NCBI GenBank assembly: GCA_032164245.1
Contig: JAVMKO010000003.1
Location: 6,768,651 to 6,832,650, forward strand
DNA length: 64,000 nucleotides
Direction: 5' to 3'
From: Sternotherus odoratus
Taxonomy: Eukaryota; Chordata; Testudines; Kinosternidae
How positions within the stretch are numbered: position 1 is the stretch's first letter; each line of letters starts with the position of its first letter. A program made the translations under genes and the position numbers. Positions 1 through 10,330 of the stretch are shown piece after piece. The notes under the pieces were generated by a model, which saw nothing but the letters and a program-made list of their open reading frames with translations, was not told the DNA's origin and did no database searches.

Positions 1-430
1 TGGTGTGTCGCTCCCAAGCGCATCTTCAAAATGAGTGCTTTTGACCTCCCTGGTGGTTCAACGGGCCAGGTTGCACAGGAGATCGAGACGACGAAGGATG
101 GCAGTGGCTGAACCTAGTGTCCCTTTTCCTCATAGGCCCTGCTGTGGTTGTCACTGCCTAGAAGGAAGGGGAGGCCAGAAAGGCTGCCTGAACGACCGAG
201 GTGAGTGCATTCCTAGGGAGCAGAGGATCGCCCTTGGGTCCTTTAGGCCGTGCAGCCGTCTGATCGGAAAACAGGCCGGCACCGTCAAATGGTAGGTTCT
301 GGATCGAGGTCTGCATCTCCTGGGACAGGCCAGCGGTCTGGAGCCAGGAGCTGCGCCGTATGACCACCGCGGTACCTTCCTGTACCAGGGTGGTGAATTC
401 CTGGGCCTCTGCCTGGGACATGGAGTCCTT
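1..430 (-). mobile_element. DIRS-like retrotransposon gag remnant, frameshifted
   Basis: The minus strand encodes EGTAVVIRRSSWLQTAGL, then EMQTSIQNLPFDGAGLF. I recognise this as the gag-like segment of vertebrate DIRS1-type elements, also related to the C-terminal domain of LAP2-alpha. The match (RLHGLKDPRAILCSLGMHSP) resumes in another frame near 255, consistent with a deletion of a few bases. The segment down to position 1 is weaker. It is a decayed fragment with no tyrosine recombinase or reverse transcriptase in the window. Confidence 0.7.
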
Positions 431-796
431 GAACTTGAGGAGAGATCCCCATAACTGTAGTGACCTAAGAGGGCCGAGTGATTTGCCACCCGAAACTGGA
501 GACTCGCTGTAGAAAAAAATTTTTGGCCGAATAAATCCAGTCTTTTTGTCTCTTTATTCTTAGGGGTAGAACTGGTGGGCCCCTGTTTGTCTCGTTCATT
601 GGCTGCCGACACGACCAACGAACCCAGCGGCAGATGTGTATATAGGGGGTGAAATACTAGCACTACTGAAGTCATTGGAAAAGCTCCCATTGACTTCAAT
701 GGGGCCAAGATTTCACCTACTATCTTTAAGGAGGGTGAGCTGCCCAATTCATTTCATTCTCACTTCTTGAACTCTGATGGTGGCACTTGACATGGG
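431..796. other. Unassigned; contains a palindromic CATTGACTTCAATGGG core
   Basis: No gene is seen. CCCATTGACTTCAATGGGG at 686-704 is the self-complementary core of palindromic MITE-like repeats found at several other places in the window. Confidence 0.5.
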
Positions 797-975
797 TATT
801 AGCCAGGATGGGCAGGGATGGTGTCCCTAGCTTCTGTTTGACAGAAGCTGGGAATAGGAGACAGGATGGATCACTTGATGATTTACCTGTTCTGTTCATT
901 CCCTTCCGGGCACCTGGCATTGGCCCCTGTCAGAAGACAGGATACTGGGCTGGATGGAACTTTGGTCTAACTTTG
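797..975 (+). mobile_element. CR1 LINE 3' end
   Basis: The sequence GCCAGGATGGGCAGGGATGG, then GATCACTTGATGATT, then GGCACCTGGCATTGGCC, AGACAGGATACTGGGCTGGA and TTTGGTCTAAC follows the well-known 3' UTR of sauropsid CR1 elements. It is severely 5'-truncated with no coding sequence. Confidence 0.85.
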
Positions 976-2079
976 TATGTCCATTCTTTTGTTCTAACCT
1001 TGTTAACTGTTTTACTGCTGATCATCTTATCCAGCTAATGTGCTTACCCCTAAACCATCTCCCATTCCTGCCCAGGCAACACAGCCTTCATTTTCTGTTC
1101 CCCAGAAACCAACCTTCCAGCTTCCCTCTGCCCACTCCTATGGCGCCATTATGTGTCGCCAATGCAAACCTCTTTGGCAAGTCAAAAAACAGAAAATGAA
1201 GGGACAGCATAAAATAAAAAATCAGTTTCATATCAACCAAGGCAACTCAGGAGCTACTGGAATCATGGAATCAAATGTTTGCATATTTAATTCACTAATT
1301 CCTTAAAGCAAAGCTGCCCCAGTATTTCCAGGCTGTCACAGCAGATTGTCACAAAATCCAGGAGCACAGAGCGCCTCGCTGTAGTAGCACGTGCAGAAGT
1401 TACTGTATTCACAACACAGGCATCCCTACAAAGCTGCATCACACAGCCTCTGGGCAGCATCAGCAGCAAACCGCGCTGGGCACCTGGAGCTCTGCCCCCA
1501 GAATACGGTGCACATTGTGCCCCTGCGACCTTAGTTTTCGAAGAGATGGACATAAGCAAGAAACACACGTATCAGAGTGAGAGCAGAGCCCCTGAAACAG
1601 CAGGTTTGAAAGATTTAACAAGTTTGTTGCTTATTGGAAATCCTGCTAGTGATTAGAGGCACCAGGCAAAAAAAAAAAAAAAAAAAATCCATCCCCAAAA
1701 GGACCCGTTTCATTTTTTGTTCCTACAAAGAAAAAGGCTTTTGCTGCGACAAAGAAAAATAAAGAATTAGGAAGAACTAAGAGAACTGTTAAAGCAGCTT
1801 AACTATGACCTCCCATACACCTGTCTTGTTTAAGCATTAGTTCTTTGCTCCTGTTTAAGACCCAGGGTAACTGCAGCACAGAATGAGAGCTAAAATAAAG
1901 TGACTATAAAAATGACACAGTGGGGTTCTGAGTTTGCCGGGTCTCCACACCTGCCCGATCAAACGTGCAGTATCCACAAGTATAATAAGGTGTTTTTCCA
2001 ACTGCTGGTCCCTTAGTATCATTGCCGCACTTCTGTTTCTTGCTCTGATAAACTCCCTTCGTGAAGGAGAACTCATCCT
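976..2079. other. Unassigned intronic sequence with an A20 run
   Basis: No gene or familiar repeat was recognised. A run of about 20 A lies at 1668-1687. A slightly GC-richer block at about 1300-1560 has no convincing coding signature. Confidence 0.4.
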
Positions 2080-2345
2080 AGGGCGTGTGTACACTGGCAC
2101 TTTCCAGCGCTGACACGCTCTCACGCAGGGGTGTGAAAAAACACCCCTCTGAGCACAGCAAGTTTCAGTGCTGTAAAGCACCATTGTAAACAGTGCACCA
2201 GTGCTGGTAGCCGTGCTCCCAGCACTGGTAGTTATGCCTCTCATGGAGGTGGGTGCATCTCCCCCAGCGCTCTGCCGTGACTACACAAGCCACGTTCAAG
2301 CGCTGCCGCAGCGGCGCTTTAGCATTGCCAGTGTAGACTAGCCCT
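2080..2345. mobile_element. hAT-like MITE (AGGGC...CTACACTGGCA family)
   Basis: The ends are inverted: AGGGCGTGTGTACACTGGCA on the left and the complement of AGGGCTAGTCTACACTGGCA on the right. The interior is full of AGCGCTG-type motifs. Related copies lie at 3450, 17960, 26631 and 31207. No clear target duplication survives. Confidence 0.8.
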
Positions 2346-2369
2346 GAATCTGAGTGGATCCTTCTAATT

Positions 2370-2710
2370 CAAGGGTAGGCAACCCATGGCATGTGTGCCA
2401 AAGGCGGCACGTGAGCTTTTCAGTGGCACTCACACTGGCACTGGTCACCTGTGGCACTCACACTGGTCAGTGGTACTCACACTGCTCGGGTCCTGGCCAC
2501 CTGTCTGGGGTGCTCTGCATTTTAATTTCATTTTAAACGAAGCTTCTTAAACATTTTAAAAACCTGATTTACAACACTAGTTTAGTTGTATATTATAGAC
2601 TTCTAGAAAGAGACCTTCTAAAAACATTAAAACGTATCACTGGCATGTGAAACCTTAGAGTGAATAAATGAATACGTGCCACCCCCCTTCTGAAAAGTTG
2701 CCGACCCCTG
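2370..2710 (-). mobile_element. hAT-like MITE (CAGGGGTCGGCAACC family), copy 1
   Basis: The right end reads GCCGACCCCTG and the left end AAGGGTAGGCAACCCATGGC. The interior (GAGTGAATAAATGAA, AGACTTCTAGAAAGAGACC) is the reverse complement of the copy at 33558. No transposase is encoded. Confidence 0.8.
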
Positions 2711-3449
2711 TAACATCTATTTGATTAATTAAATGAGCATCTCTCTTGTGATGAAAGAGTTAAACTCCTTAGTCTCACCTCCTATAAAACTCCAGTAGCC
2801 CCAACTAACTGGAGACACTAATGTTCCCCGCCCCATCTGCTTGCATGTGCTCACTTACTAATTGATACACTGTTTATGTCCATGGCAGCTAAGCATTTTA
2901 ATCACACTGATTAAACCTCTGAGCAAGAACAAAACAGAAACAGATAATCAAAGACTGTTAACGTGCTTGAATGTCTAGACACACCACTCTTCACACATGA
3001 AAACTGGTTAAGGATAATCTCCCCTAGAACTAGCATATGATCTCTGATTTACCCATTCCTCTGCCAACTCTGCAGTCTGCCATAACTACATAATGGACTG
3101 TGGCCCATTTGGCACCGGAATGGAGAAATACACTCCATTAAGAACCCCATAGATTTGACTCCCTACTCTTTCACTTCTAAACTTAACAATGAAAGAATGT
3201 TTAACTAGTTTTAAAATAATTACCTAATGCTGCGGTTTTATTGTTGCCATTTGACTTCATGCGTCTCTTTTTGTTTTTTTGCAAAGTATAAATAAATACT
3301 TCACTATCTCACAGGGTCATTTTGCTGATAAATTTGTTTCTGCGGTGCTGGGATACTACAATAATGAGCATCCCCGAAATGTCTACAATGAATATGTGAT
3401 TTAGGACCAGTCACCACATGGAAATCAGACCCTCCTGAGTTCTAATCTT
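2711..3449. other. Unassigned AT-rich intron; MIR-like sequence begins near 3415
   Basis: No gene was recognised. The last bases (CCTCCTGAGTTCTAATCTT) look like the start of a MIR segment that resumes after the MITE at 3450-3696. Confidence 0.4.
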
Positions 3450-3696
3450 AGGGCACGGCTACACTGGAAAGGCTCGCTTTGATGTGAGTGTGGCCACCCG
3501 CCAGCGCTGGGAGAGCGCTCTCTGAGCACTCCTGGTAATCCACCTCCATGAGGGGATTAGCTCCAGCTCCCAGCGCTCGGAGCCTGTCCACACTACTGCT
3601 TTAAAGCGCTCAGACTTGCTGTGCTCAGGGGGGTGATTTTTCACCCCCTTGAGCCAGCAAGTTAGAGCGCTATAAAGTGCCAGTGTAGCCAAGCCC
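3450..3696. mobile_element. hAT-like MITE inserted into a MIR-type SINE
   Basis: The ends are AGGGCACGGCTACACTGG and GCCAGTGTAGCCAAGCCC, with AGCGCTGGGAGAGCGCTC inside. The flanks (GAGTTCTAATCTT on the left; GTCAACTCCTCTGTGCCTCAG and GTCTTTAAAGTAGGG at about 3735-3775) read as two halves of a sense MIR element. Confidence 0.75.
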
Positions 3697-3790
3697 ATAG
3701 TTCTTACACAGATTCCTTTATTTGTCCTTTGCCAGGTCAACTCCTCTGTGCCTCAGTGTCCTGTCTTTAAAGTAGGGGCACTGGGAAGGG
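3697..3790 (+). mobile_element. MIR-like SINE, right half
   Basis: CTCTGTGCCTCAGTGTCCTG followed by TTTAAAGTAGGG resembles the MIR segment CTCTGTGCCTCAGTTTCCCC-ATCTGTAAAATGGGG. MIR is an ancient amniote tRNA-derived SINE. It is diverged, so the call is moderate. Confidence 0.55.
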
Positions 3791-3839
3791 AGATATGGGG
3801 ATGAGTAATAGAGGGATGACTAGAGAAAAGGGACAGGGT

Positions 3840-4181
3840 CACCGGTCAGTCTCCATTCTGTGTGCGCCCAGATTGGGCTGGGGGAGAAAGAGGGATCTTG
3901 CCCCTCTAGGGCGGTTGAGTTCCCTCCCTGTCCTCCCATGCATGGGGACATAAGGGGCCTTGCCCCTCTGGGGTGTCTGAGCCCCTCTTGCTGTTCCCCA
4001 TGTGTGTGCCAGGATCGAGGGATTCATGACCATCTACAGGGGTTAGACACACACACACACACACACACACGCCGTAGCCCTGCTTGTGTGAGCTGCGTTC
4101 TGGGAAGGTCTGAGGTCCCCTTCCCTGCCCCCATGTAAGCCAGGACCTGGGGAAGTCCCCCCCCCCCACACACACACACAC
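3840..4181. repeat. Diverged 62-bp tandem duplication, (AC)12 and C11(AC)7 microsatellites
   Basis: CTTGCCCCTCT at 3897 and 3959 marks two copies of a diverged unit of about 62 bp. (AC)12 is at 4047-4070, and a C run followed by (AC)n is at 4157-4181. Confidence 0.75.
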
Positions 4182-4583
4182 TTTGGATGGGGAGTTGAGA
4201 ACAGGCATACTTAATGCATATCACAGGCTCTAAAAAACTCAAGGAGGGGGAAGGGAACAGCTGCTGAGATAAATAAATCAGTTCACACTTCTCAGTTATT
4301 GTTTTAGGCTTTATTCATCTCCATAGTCTTTTCTTACTGAGCTGAGAACATCCCATGGAGATGAACAGGTCACTTCACGCCTTTCAGAAACTCCTATGCT
4401 ACAGATAGAGATGCGTAATGTAACGCTTTTCCTTCATCACTCCTCTATCCTTCCTATTTAATGCACAATGCTTTTAAATGCTCTAAAATCTGCATGTTTG
4501 CATGGATTCTCCTGAAATTTGCTATGCCTTATGGAAGTGCAGAGTAGGGTTAGTAACCCAAATTTGGGATCACTTGAGCCAGG

Positions 4584-5227
4584 TGTCATGGAGTGCCCGG
4601 GCGATGGTCTGGAACCGCTCCCTAGGAAGCCAGACAGGACTTCGGGTGAAGGGCCCCTTCTCCATACACAGCCTGTTTCCAAGGCTAGGAGCTTCACGGG
4701 TACCCACTTCTACCTTCCTGCGTTTGACCTCGGAGCATTCAGCACCTTCTGCCCCTCCGTGTGCTTCCCCAGCGAGCCCGCCTGGGCGGGGTCCTGAGGG
4801 AGCCCGTGGATTCTGCACCCCAAATCCATAGTCAAACGTGACTCTCAGCCAGCCAGTAAAACAGGTTTATTCGATGACTTCTATCTGGTCTAACCCAGAC
4901 CATACAGCAAGCATGAGCCCTCAGCTGGATCCATCTTGGGGCAGAGAGCGAGATAGCTCCTCTGCCCTTCCCTGCCTGGCTCCAGCTAAACCCAGACTGA
5001 CTACTCCCCACTTCCAGTCCCTCCTCGTCTCTTTTCCCGGGCTGGAGGTATCACCTGACCTCTCTCCAACACTTGGGGTCAGATTACAGCATCAGGGATG
5101 CATACCTTGAGAGGGGAGGGCGTTGCCTCCTTGCTTCCAGTGTCAGCCCCTATCCCTTCACATAGACACTTAAGAAATGCAAAGAGGAAACTGAGGCACG
5201 CACCCACAGTATTCCTACTTCGTCACA
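4584..5227 (-). mobile_element. Solo LTR with 5-bp target duplication
   Basis: The element starts TGTCATGGAG and ends TTCGTCACA, i.e. TG...CA. It is flanked on both sides by the exact 5-bp repeat CCAGG (4579-4583 and 5228-5232). On the minus strand an AATAAA signal lies at 4871-4866, within a context typical of LTR R regions, so the LTR is in minus orientation. No internal retroviral or retrotransposon coding sequence is next to it, which fits LTR-LTR recombination. I recall closely similar sequences repeated in turtle genomes. The 5-bp duplication does not by itself decide between ERV and Gypsy type. Confidence 0.85.
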
Positions 5228-5232
5228 CCAGG

Positions 5233-6359
5233 GTTTATGGAGATGTCAACACTGCAAAAAAAAAATTCTTCAAAAAGTTTCGAGGTGGTTTTTTTGTTTG
5301 GTTGGTTTGGGCTTTTTTTTTTTTTTTTGCAGAGCTACAGATCAAACTATTCCTGTGAAGCAGGCCAAAACAGTGTTAGTCGATCAATGTTTACCTAAGG
5401 TAATGCATAGGATTTGGGGAACGCAGACTGTGAACAGTATTTAAGAACATGTTCACTTCTTCGCTTGTGGAGCTGTGCAGTCTAGAAGGATTACACCACA
5501 CGTGCCCCAGTGAAGTTAAAAAAACCAACAACAAAACATGAGAGTTTCTCTGAAGCCACTTTATGGTTGCCTGGGTAGATTGAGGAAATTTTCTGATGTC
5601 GCTGCCTCGGTGAACACCTCGCCACTGACTAACACATGTTGCTTGCTGCCAGTTGTCTGTGTTATAAGATAGCATGTTTCTGTTCATGGGAAGGTTTATT
5701 ATGAACACAACATAACTGTCAGCAGCAGGCTAACCAAAACTTTTGTCACTTTGGGTGGGGAGGAGCCAAGTTCGTGGCTGAAAATGACTCACGTAGGGCA
5801 CAGAAACATTACAAGTTCTGACACACCTCACTGTCTCAGAGAAGGGTCACGTCTTTTGGACAAGGATCAGAGACTGTCTTTCTCCCAACATAAAACTTTC
5901 CATATTTTGTAACAGAAACCCTGTCTGTGATTTCTCTTGCGAGGCTTGTCACCACTATTCTGAAACATAGCCAGGAACACCATTCCACTGTAACAGAATT
6001 TCCCTTCGCTTTAGTCACTGCATGGGAGTAAAGTTACAGGAAGAGGCAAGTGAAAGCAATAGAAACATTTATGTACCAGGGAGTAAAGACTTCAGGGGGA
6101 CAAGTTCCCTACTTGTGGAGGGTGGCGGAGGGGTGGGGCTGGGTTCAGTAGTGGGGAAGCACACCTGCTCCTCTTTCCTTTACACACACACACACACACA
6201 CACCAGGGTACAAAACAAAGATCTTGTATCAAAATTACAGCTTTGTTACACGTCAAAGGAATCCACATATCTCACAAACACACCTCTACCAAGCAGAGCT
6301 AACTACCACCTCACCACTCAGTACCATTACAGCTGACACTGATCACGCTCACTTTACCT
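5233..6359. other. Unassigned; poly(T)16 and (AC)11
   Basis: No gene was recognised. There are runs of A near 5264 and T at 5313-5328. (AC)n at 6182-6203 begins a block whose sequence is repeated, diverged, at 7060-7215. Confidence 0.4.
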
Positions 6360-6887
6360 CAGGGGTGGGGAAACTATGCCCCACGGGTCATATGCGGCCC
6401 GCTGGCCATTTTTATCTGGCCCGCAGCTTGGGCCAAGGGAGCAATGCCAGTAGCCCCACATTCCCGGCCCGGGATGTTGGCTGAGCGCGGCAAGCCGCAG
6501 GGCCCCACACTCGCAGGGCCAAGCGCTGCGAGCTGACACCAGTAAGCAAAGGGGAAGGGTTGGGGGGAGGGGGCTTAGGTGGTGGGGTCCCAGGGGATGA
6601 TGGGGTCTTGGGAGGGCGCAGTCAGGGAACGAGCAGGGGAGCTTAGATAGGGGGTGAGGTCCTGGGGGCAGAGTGGGGGGTCTCCGGAGGTGATCAGGGG
6701 ACAAGGAGTGGGGGGGGGTGTGGATGGGTCAGAGGTTCTGAGGGGGGCAGTCGGGTCAGAAAGTGGGGGGGGGTCAGATAGGGGGCGGGACCAGGCTGTT
6801 TGGCGAGGCACAGTCTTCCCTACCCAGCCCTCCGCACAATTTTGAACCCCTGTGTGGCCCTTGGGCCAAATATTTTGCCCACCCCTG
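6360..6887. mobile_element. Non-autonomous hAT element with exact 8-bp target duplication
   Basis: The ends are CAGGGGTGGGGAAACTATG and CAAATATTTTGCCCACCCCTG. The flanks are CTTTACCT at 6352-6359 and CTTTACCT at 6888-6895, an exact 8-bp duplication diagnostic of hAT. The interior (6540-6790) is a G-rich, partly iterated filler with GGGGTC motifs. No transposase remains. A relative with similar ends lies at 19191-19898. Confidence 0.93.
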
Positions 6888-6895
6888 CTTTACCT

Positions 6896-7792
6896 GGAGT
6901 GCATGCAGACAATAAGTGCTTAGATTGCTCTCATATCCCAGCTCGCTTCTGACAACATCACTGTAATAAAACCCCACGTGTCCTGCTAATTTTATAACAT
7001 ACAAAATTCTGCACTGAAATGCTGCATAATGAATCTTGAGGGTACATGTGCAGCTCTTCCTTTCGCTCACACACACTGCAGAGTGCACAACACAGATCTC
7101 CTCATATTATATCTCAGCTCTGTCACACACCTCAAAGCAATCCACACATTTCCTCATATCACAAACACACCTTAACACGCAGGCCCAACTATTGCCTACA
7201 CCAGTTAGTGTACGTACACCTAACGGACTCACTGCTTCTGTAGTCTAAATCTACATAATTCCCATTGGCTAATGCCGGCTCCAGGGAACAGCGCGAAGGT
7301 GGCATAAGCAACCGTTTCCCCCCCTTTTGTTCGTTAGCAGCGTTCAATCAAATCCTGTGTGTGTGTACAAATGGGTTGTACAAGGAGATGAATTTGTGCA
7401 TTTCAGCAACTGTGGGTTTAACAGAGTGAAAGGTATGTGTGTTAACGAATGTATTGGGCATTGCTGCAAGAGGGCAGAGGTAAGATTGCATGGGCAACCT
7501 TAACTCTACATCTCCTGGTTTTCAGAAGTTTGAGTTTTGCTCAACTCAGAGTTCTGCAAGGGAACAATATGCCACCTAAATTCTGCAATAATGCAGGGTT
7601 TTTGCCATTGAATTATTATTGTATATGTGTTGTAAATGCCTAGGACTTGCTGCAAAGGAGCACTATAAACAGTTTACTGTATATTTTATACACACACATT
7701 TGAGGATCATTTGAATTCAGAAAGTAAGTCTGGGATATTTCTCAGAGCCTTATTCTGTAAATGCTTACTATCGCACATAGTGCTTACATTGA
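6896..7792. other. Unassigned; 7060-7215 resembles 6180-6310
   Basis: CTCAGCTCTGTCACACACC then CAAAGCAATCCACACATT and ATCACAAACACACCTTA parallels TACAGCTTTGTTACACGTC, CAAAGGAATCCACATAT and CTCACAAACACACCTCT, suggesting an old local duplication. No gene is seen. Confidence 0.5.
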
Positions 7793-7995
7793 AATCACAG
7801 AATCAGAAACACAGAAGATTAGGGTTGGAAGAGACGGCAGGAGGTCATCTAGTCCAATACTCCGCTCAAAGCAGAACCAACACTAACTAAATCATCCCAG
7901 CCAGGGCTTTCTCAAGCTGGGCCTTAAAAACCTCTAAAGATGGAAATGACACCACCTCTCTAGGTAACCCATTTCAGTGCTTCAGAGGGATTACT
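7793..7995 (-). mobile_element. CR1 LINE 3' end (antisense)
   Basis: AGGGTTGGAAGAGACGGCAG, GGTCATCTAGTCCAATAC, TCAAAGCAGAACCAACACTAA and CCCAGCCAGGGCTTTCTCAA follow the reverse complement of the sauropsid CR1 3' region. Beyond about 7995 the similarity fades. Confidence 0.85.
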
Positions 7996-8666
7996 CCTAA
8001 TAGTAAGCAGTACACATGGTACCAAGCACCTGTACAATTATTTGCAATTCAGTAGTGCCAAGCTGCCCCAATCAAGGTCCAGGCTCCTATTGTACCAGGA
8101 ATTTACACATACATTAAAAAGGACTGCAAGGATTAGATTTTTATTGGTAGATATCGATAAGCATTAATTTCACCACACACACACACACAAACTGATGAAT
8201 AAATATTTCTATTGATATAAAATGTATAGATATGTAAAATAAGAAGAAATGCTGCTCCAGAACTTACACTTTGATTTAAGGATATTTACTTTGTATATTT
8301 TGATATGTGATGTTTTAACAGTTATAAAGCTTTAACTTTTTGAATCGCAATGTCTTCAGCAGTTAAATAATTACTGTCTGTCCTCTCTAAATTCCTGCAA
8401 CTGTGAAAATGTAACTCGATAACAATTGAAAAAATGCTTTAAAATGATTATCTGTCTAAATGATAAGAAAATAAAAATTGAATTCTGCCCAGATTACATA
8501 CGAGACAGACAGACCCCACTCCAAAAAGTTTACCACCTAATTCTAAAATGACACAACAGGTGGATATAGAAAGACTGGAGGGATTACAAGGTAATAGTAG
8601 AATGACTATGACTGAAGTAGTACGCAGCATTCATAGTGTGCTAATTTGGAAGGACTGACTCTTTAC
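7996..8666. other. Unassigned AT-rich sequence
   Basis: No gene or familiar repeat was recognised apart from a short (AC)n at about 8174-8190. Confidence 0.4.
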
Positions 8667-9397
8667 CAGTGGTTCCCAAACTGGGGTTCCTGAACCCCTG
8701 GGGGTTCGGGAAATGTTACAATGGGTTCTCCGGAAAAAAATCCCGAATGGTGGACGAAGCTGTCCCTAGGGACACCGGGCAGCAGAGGGCCAGCAGCCCG
8801 GAGCTCCTGGACTTCCAAGAGCTAAAGCAAGCTTATCTATCACACTGAGGAGATTTAAACCTCAAGACTCCTTATAAGAAATGGAAAGGGAGGTAGATTT
8901 TTTTTGCCGTTTTAAAAATGGGACAGCTAGTATTGCTTTTAAAATTATTATGAAGAACAAGTTTAAGCTTTGTTATAACATGTGTTGTTTGCCTGGACTG
9001 CTCAAGACCTGAATGCTTGTGTAGGAGGAAATCCTTGAGTTGGCTTCTTAAATATCTTCATGCTGTTTCACATCTGATACTCCTTGATGAAACATAGGAG
9101 CCTTGTCTTATAACAGGATTATTCAGTGATACATGCTATGAAAGTGAGATTTTGGAAGAGTGTTGTCATTTTCATAATGTAATAAAAATACTGTAATGAT
9201 AAAAGATTAATAATAAATAGTGTGTAATAAGCATGTCATAAATAAACAATTTTATACTTCCAAGATCACTGCTCTTATAATTTATACTCAGGTAAAGGAG
9301 AAAAACCCTGGAAATACACATTTTTAGGAAGGGGTTCGCGAGACTTCACATTGTAGTGAAAGGGGTTCACAGGGTTGTTAAAGTTTGGGAACCACTG
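8667..9397. mobile_element. hAT-like element (CAGTGGTTCCCAAACT ends)
   Basis: The ends are CAGTGGTTCCCAAACTGGGG and AAGTTTGGGAACCACTG, both Charlie-like. The region near each end repeats GGGGTTC motifs. The middle (9160-9270) is very AT-rich. No convincing target duplication or transposase was seen. Confidence 0.85.
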
Positions 9398-10204
9398 CTT
9401 ATATGGAGGAGGGAAGATATCTGTCCGTTTGTGTAAATTAATGGCTGATACAAATAGGACTTTTTTTTGCAGGAGGCGAAGGGTGGTGGGAAGGATGGGA
9501 CTATACGGCTTATTACTCTGAATATATGTCCAGTGGTTTCCATTGTGAAGACAGACATGAATGGTTTTATTTATGTCACAGCTGTTTAAGTAAATGTGTT
9601 ATAGTAACAATTATAACTAATAAAGTAACAAAGACTTCGACCATTTTCCTATGCTTTGAATTCTGCCTCCTCCTTCCACTCACCCTCCTAATTGTCACTT
9701 TGCTTCTTACTGACCCACTGGGTGACTAAACATTTTTACAGGGCATGGTACTTTCAGTAGTGACCTTTGGGCACTGGCCTCCCATCACTTCATAAACCTC
9801 TGATAAAAATCAGATGTTGAGAAAGTAGCCGAGACACCATGTAACAGCAGAATAAATTATAATCAGCTACTGCTCATAAAAACACTCCAACCATTCCTGT
9901 GTGAAGGAAGAGACTTATCTTTAGGTAGCTCTTTTGCGATGGTAGATTAAAAAGTAGAAACAGTTAGTATCACCGTAGTTAAAACTAATTTTAAGTTGTG
10001 TTCTGGTTCACTTGCATCTCTTTCTGGTTAAGGACCTACACACAGTGACATTAGCTACTTCGGCCATGTCTTCAATTAAAAAAGGTATATGTTTACAGTG
10101 AGATACCTAACTCAAGTTAGTTATGATGGTGAAAATTCTAGTGGAGACACAAAATAAGTATTTTCTTCCCCTCTATTTCACTAGTCACAGTTAGTTGTAA
10201 GTAA
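9398..10204. other. Unassigned AT-rich intron
   Basis: No gene or recognisable repeat was seen. 10060-10140 has weak MITE-like ends (GGCCATGTCTTCA and GTGGAGACACAA), not claimed as an element. Confidence 0.35.
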
Positions 10205-10330
10205 TTATCTTTGAAAACTCTTGGGAAGAGGGGTAAGGTCCCATAGGACTAGAGAAGGGCAAACCTAGCATCAGTCTTTAAAAAGGGAAACAAAGAGGTC
10301 CTGGGAAATTATAGACCAGTCAGCTAAATT
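10205..10330 (+). mobile_element. CR1 ORF2 fragment at the start of the reverse transcriptase region
   Basis: From 10274 the plus strand encodes VFKKGNKEVLGNYRPVS, matching the conserved CR1 motif IFKKG-(N)-DPGNYRPVSL. Upstream, GACTAGAGAAGGGCAAACCT corresponds to the preceding DW-KGQ segment with stops or shifts. It is an isolated fragment of about 125 bp. Confidence 0.8.

Noticed and set aside
151..747. 198-codon minus-strand frame as a gene
   Set aside because: Only its last third is meaningful, as the shifted part of the DIRS-like gag remnant; the rest is unrelated readthrough.
6354..6811. Pro-rich frames of 78-116 codons
   Set aside because: They fall inside a hAT element with a G-rich iterated filler.
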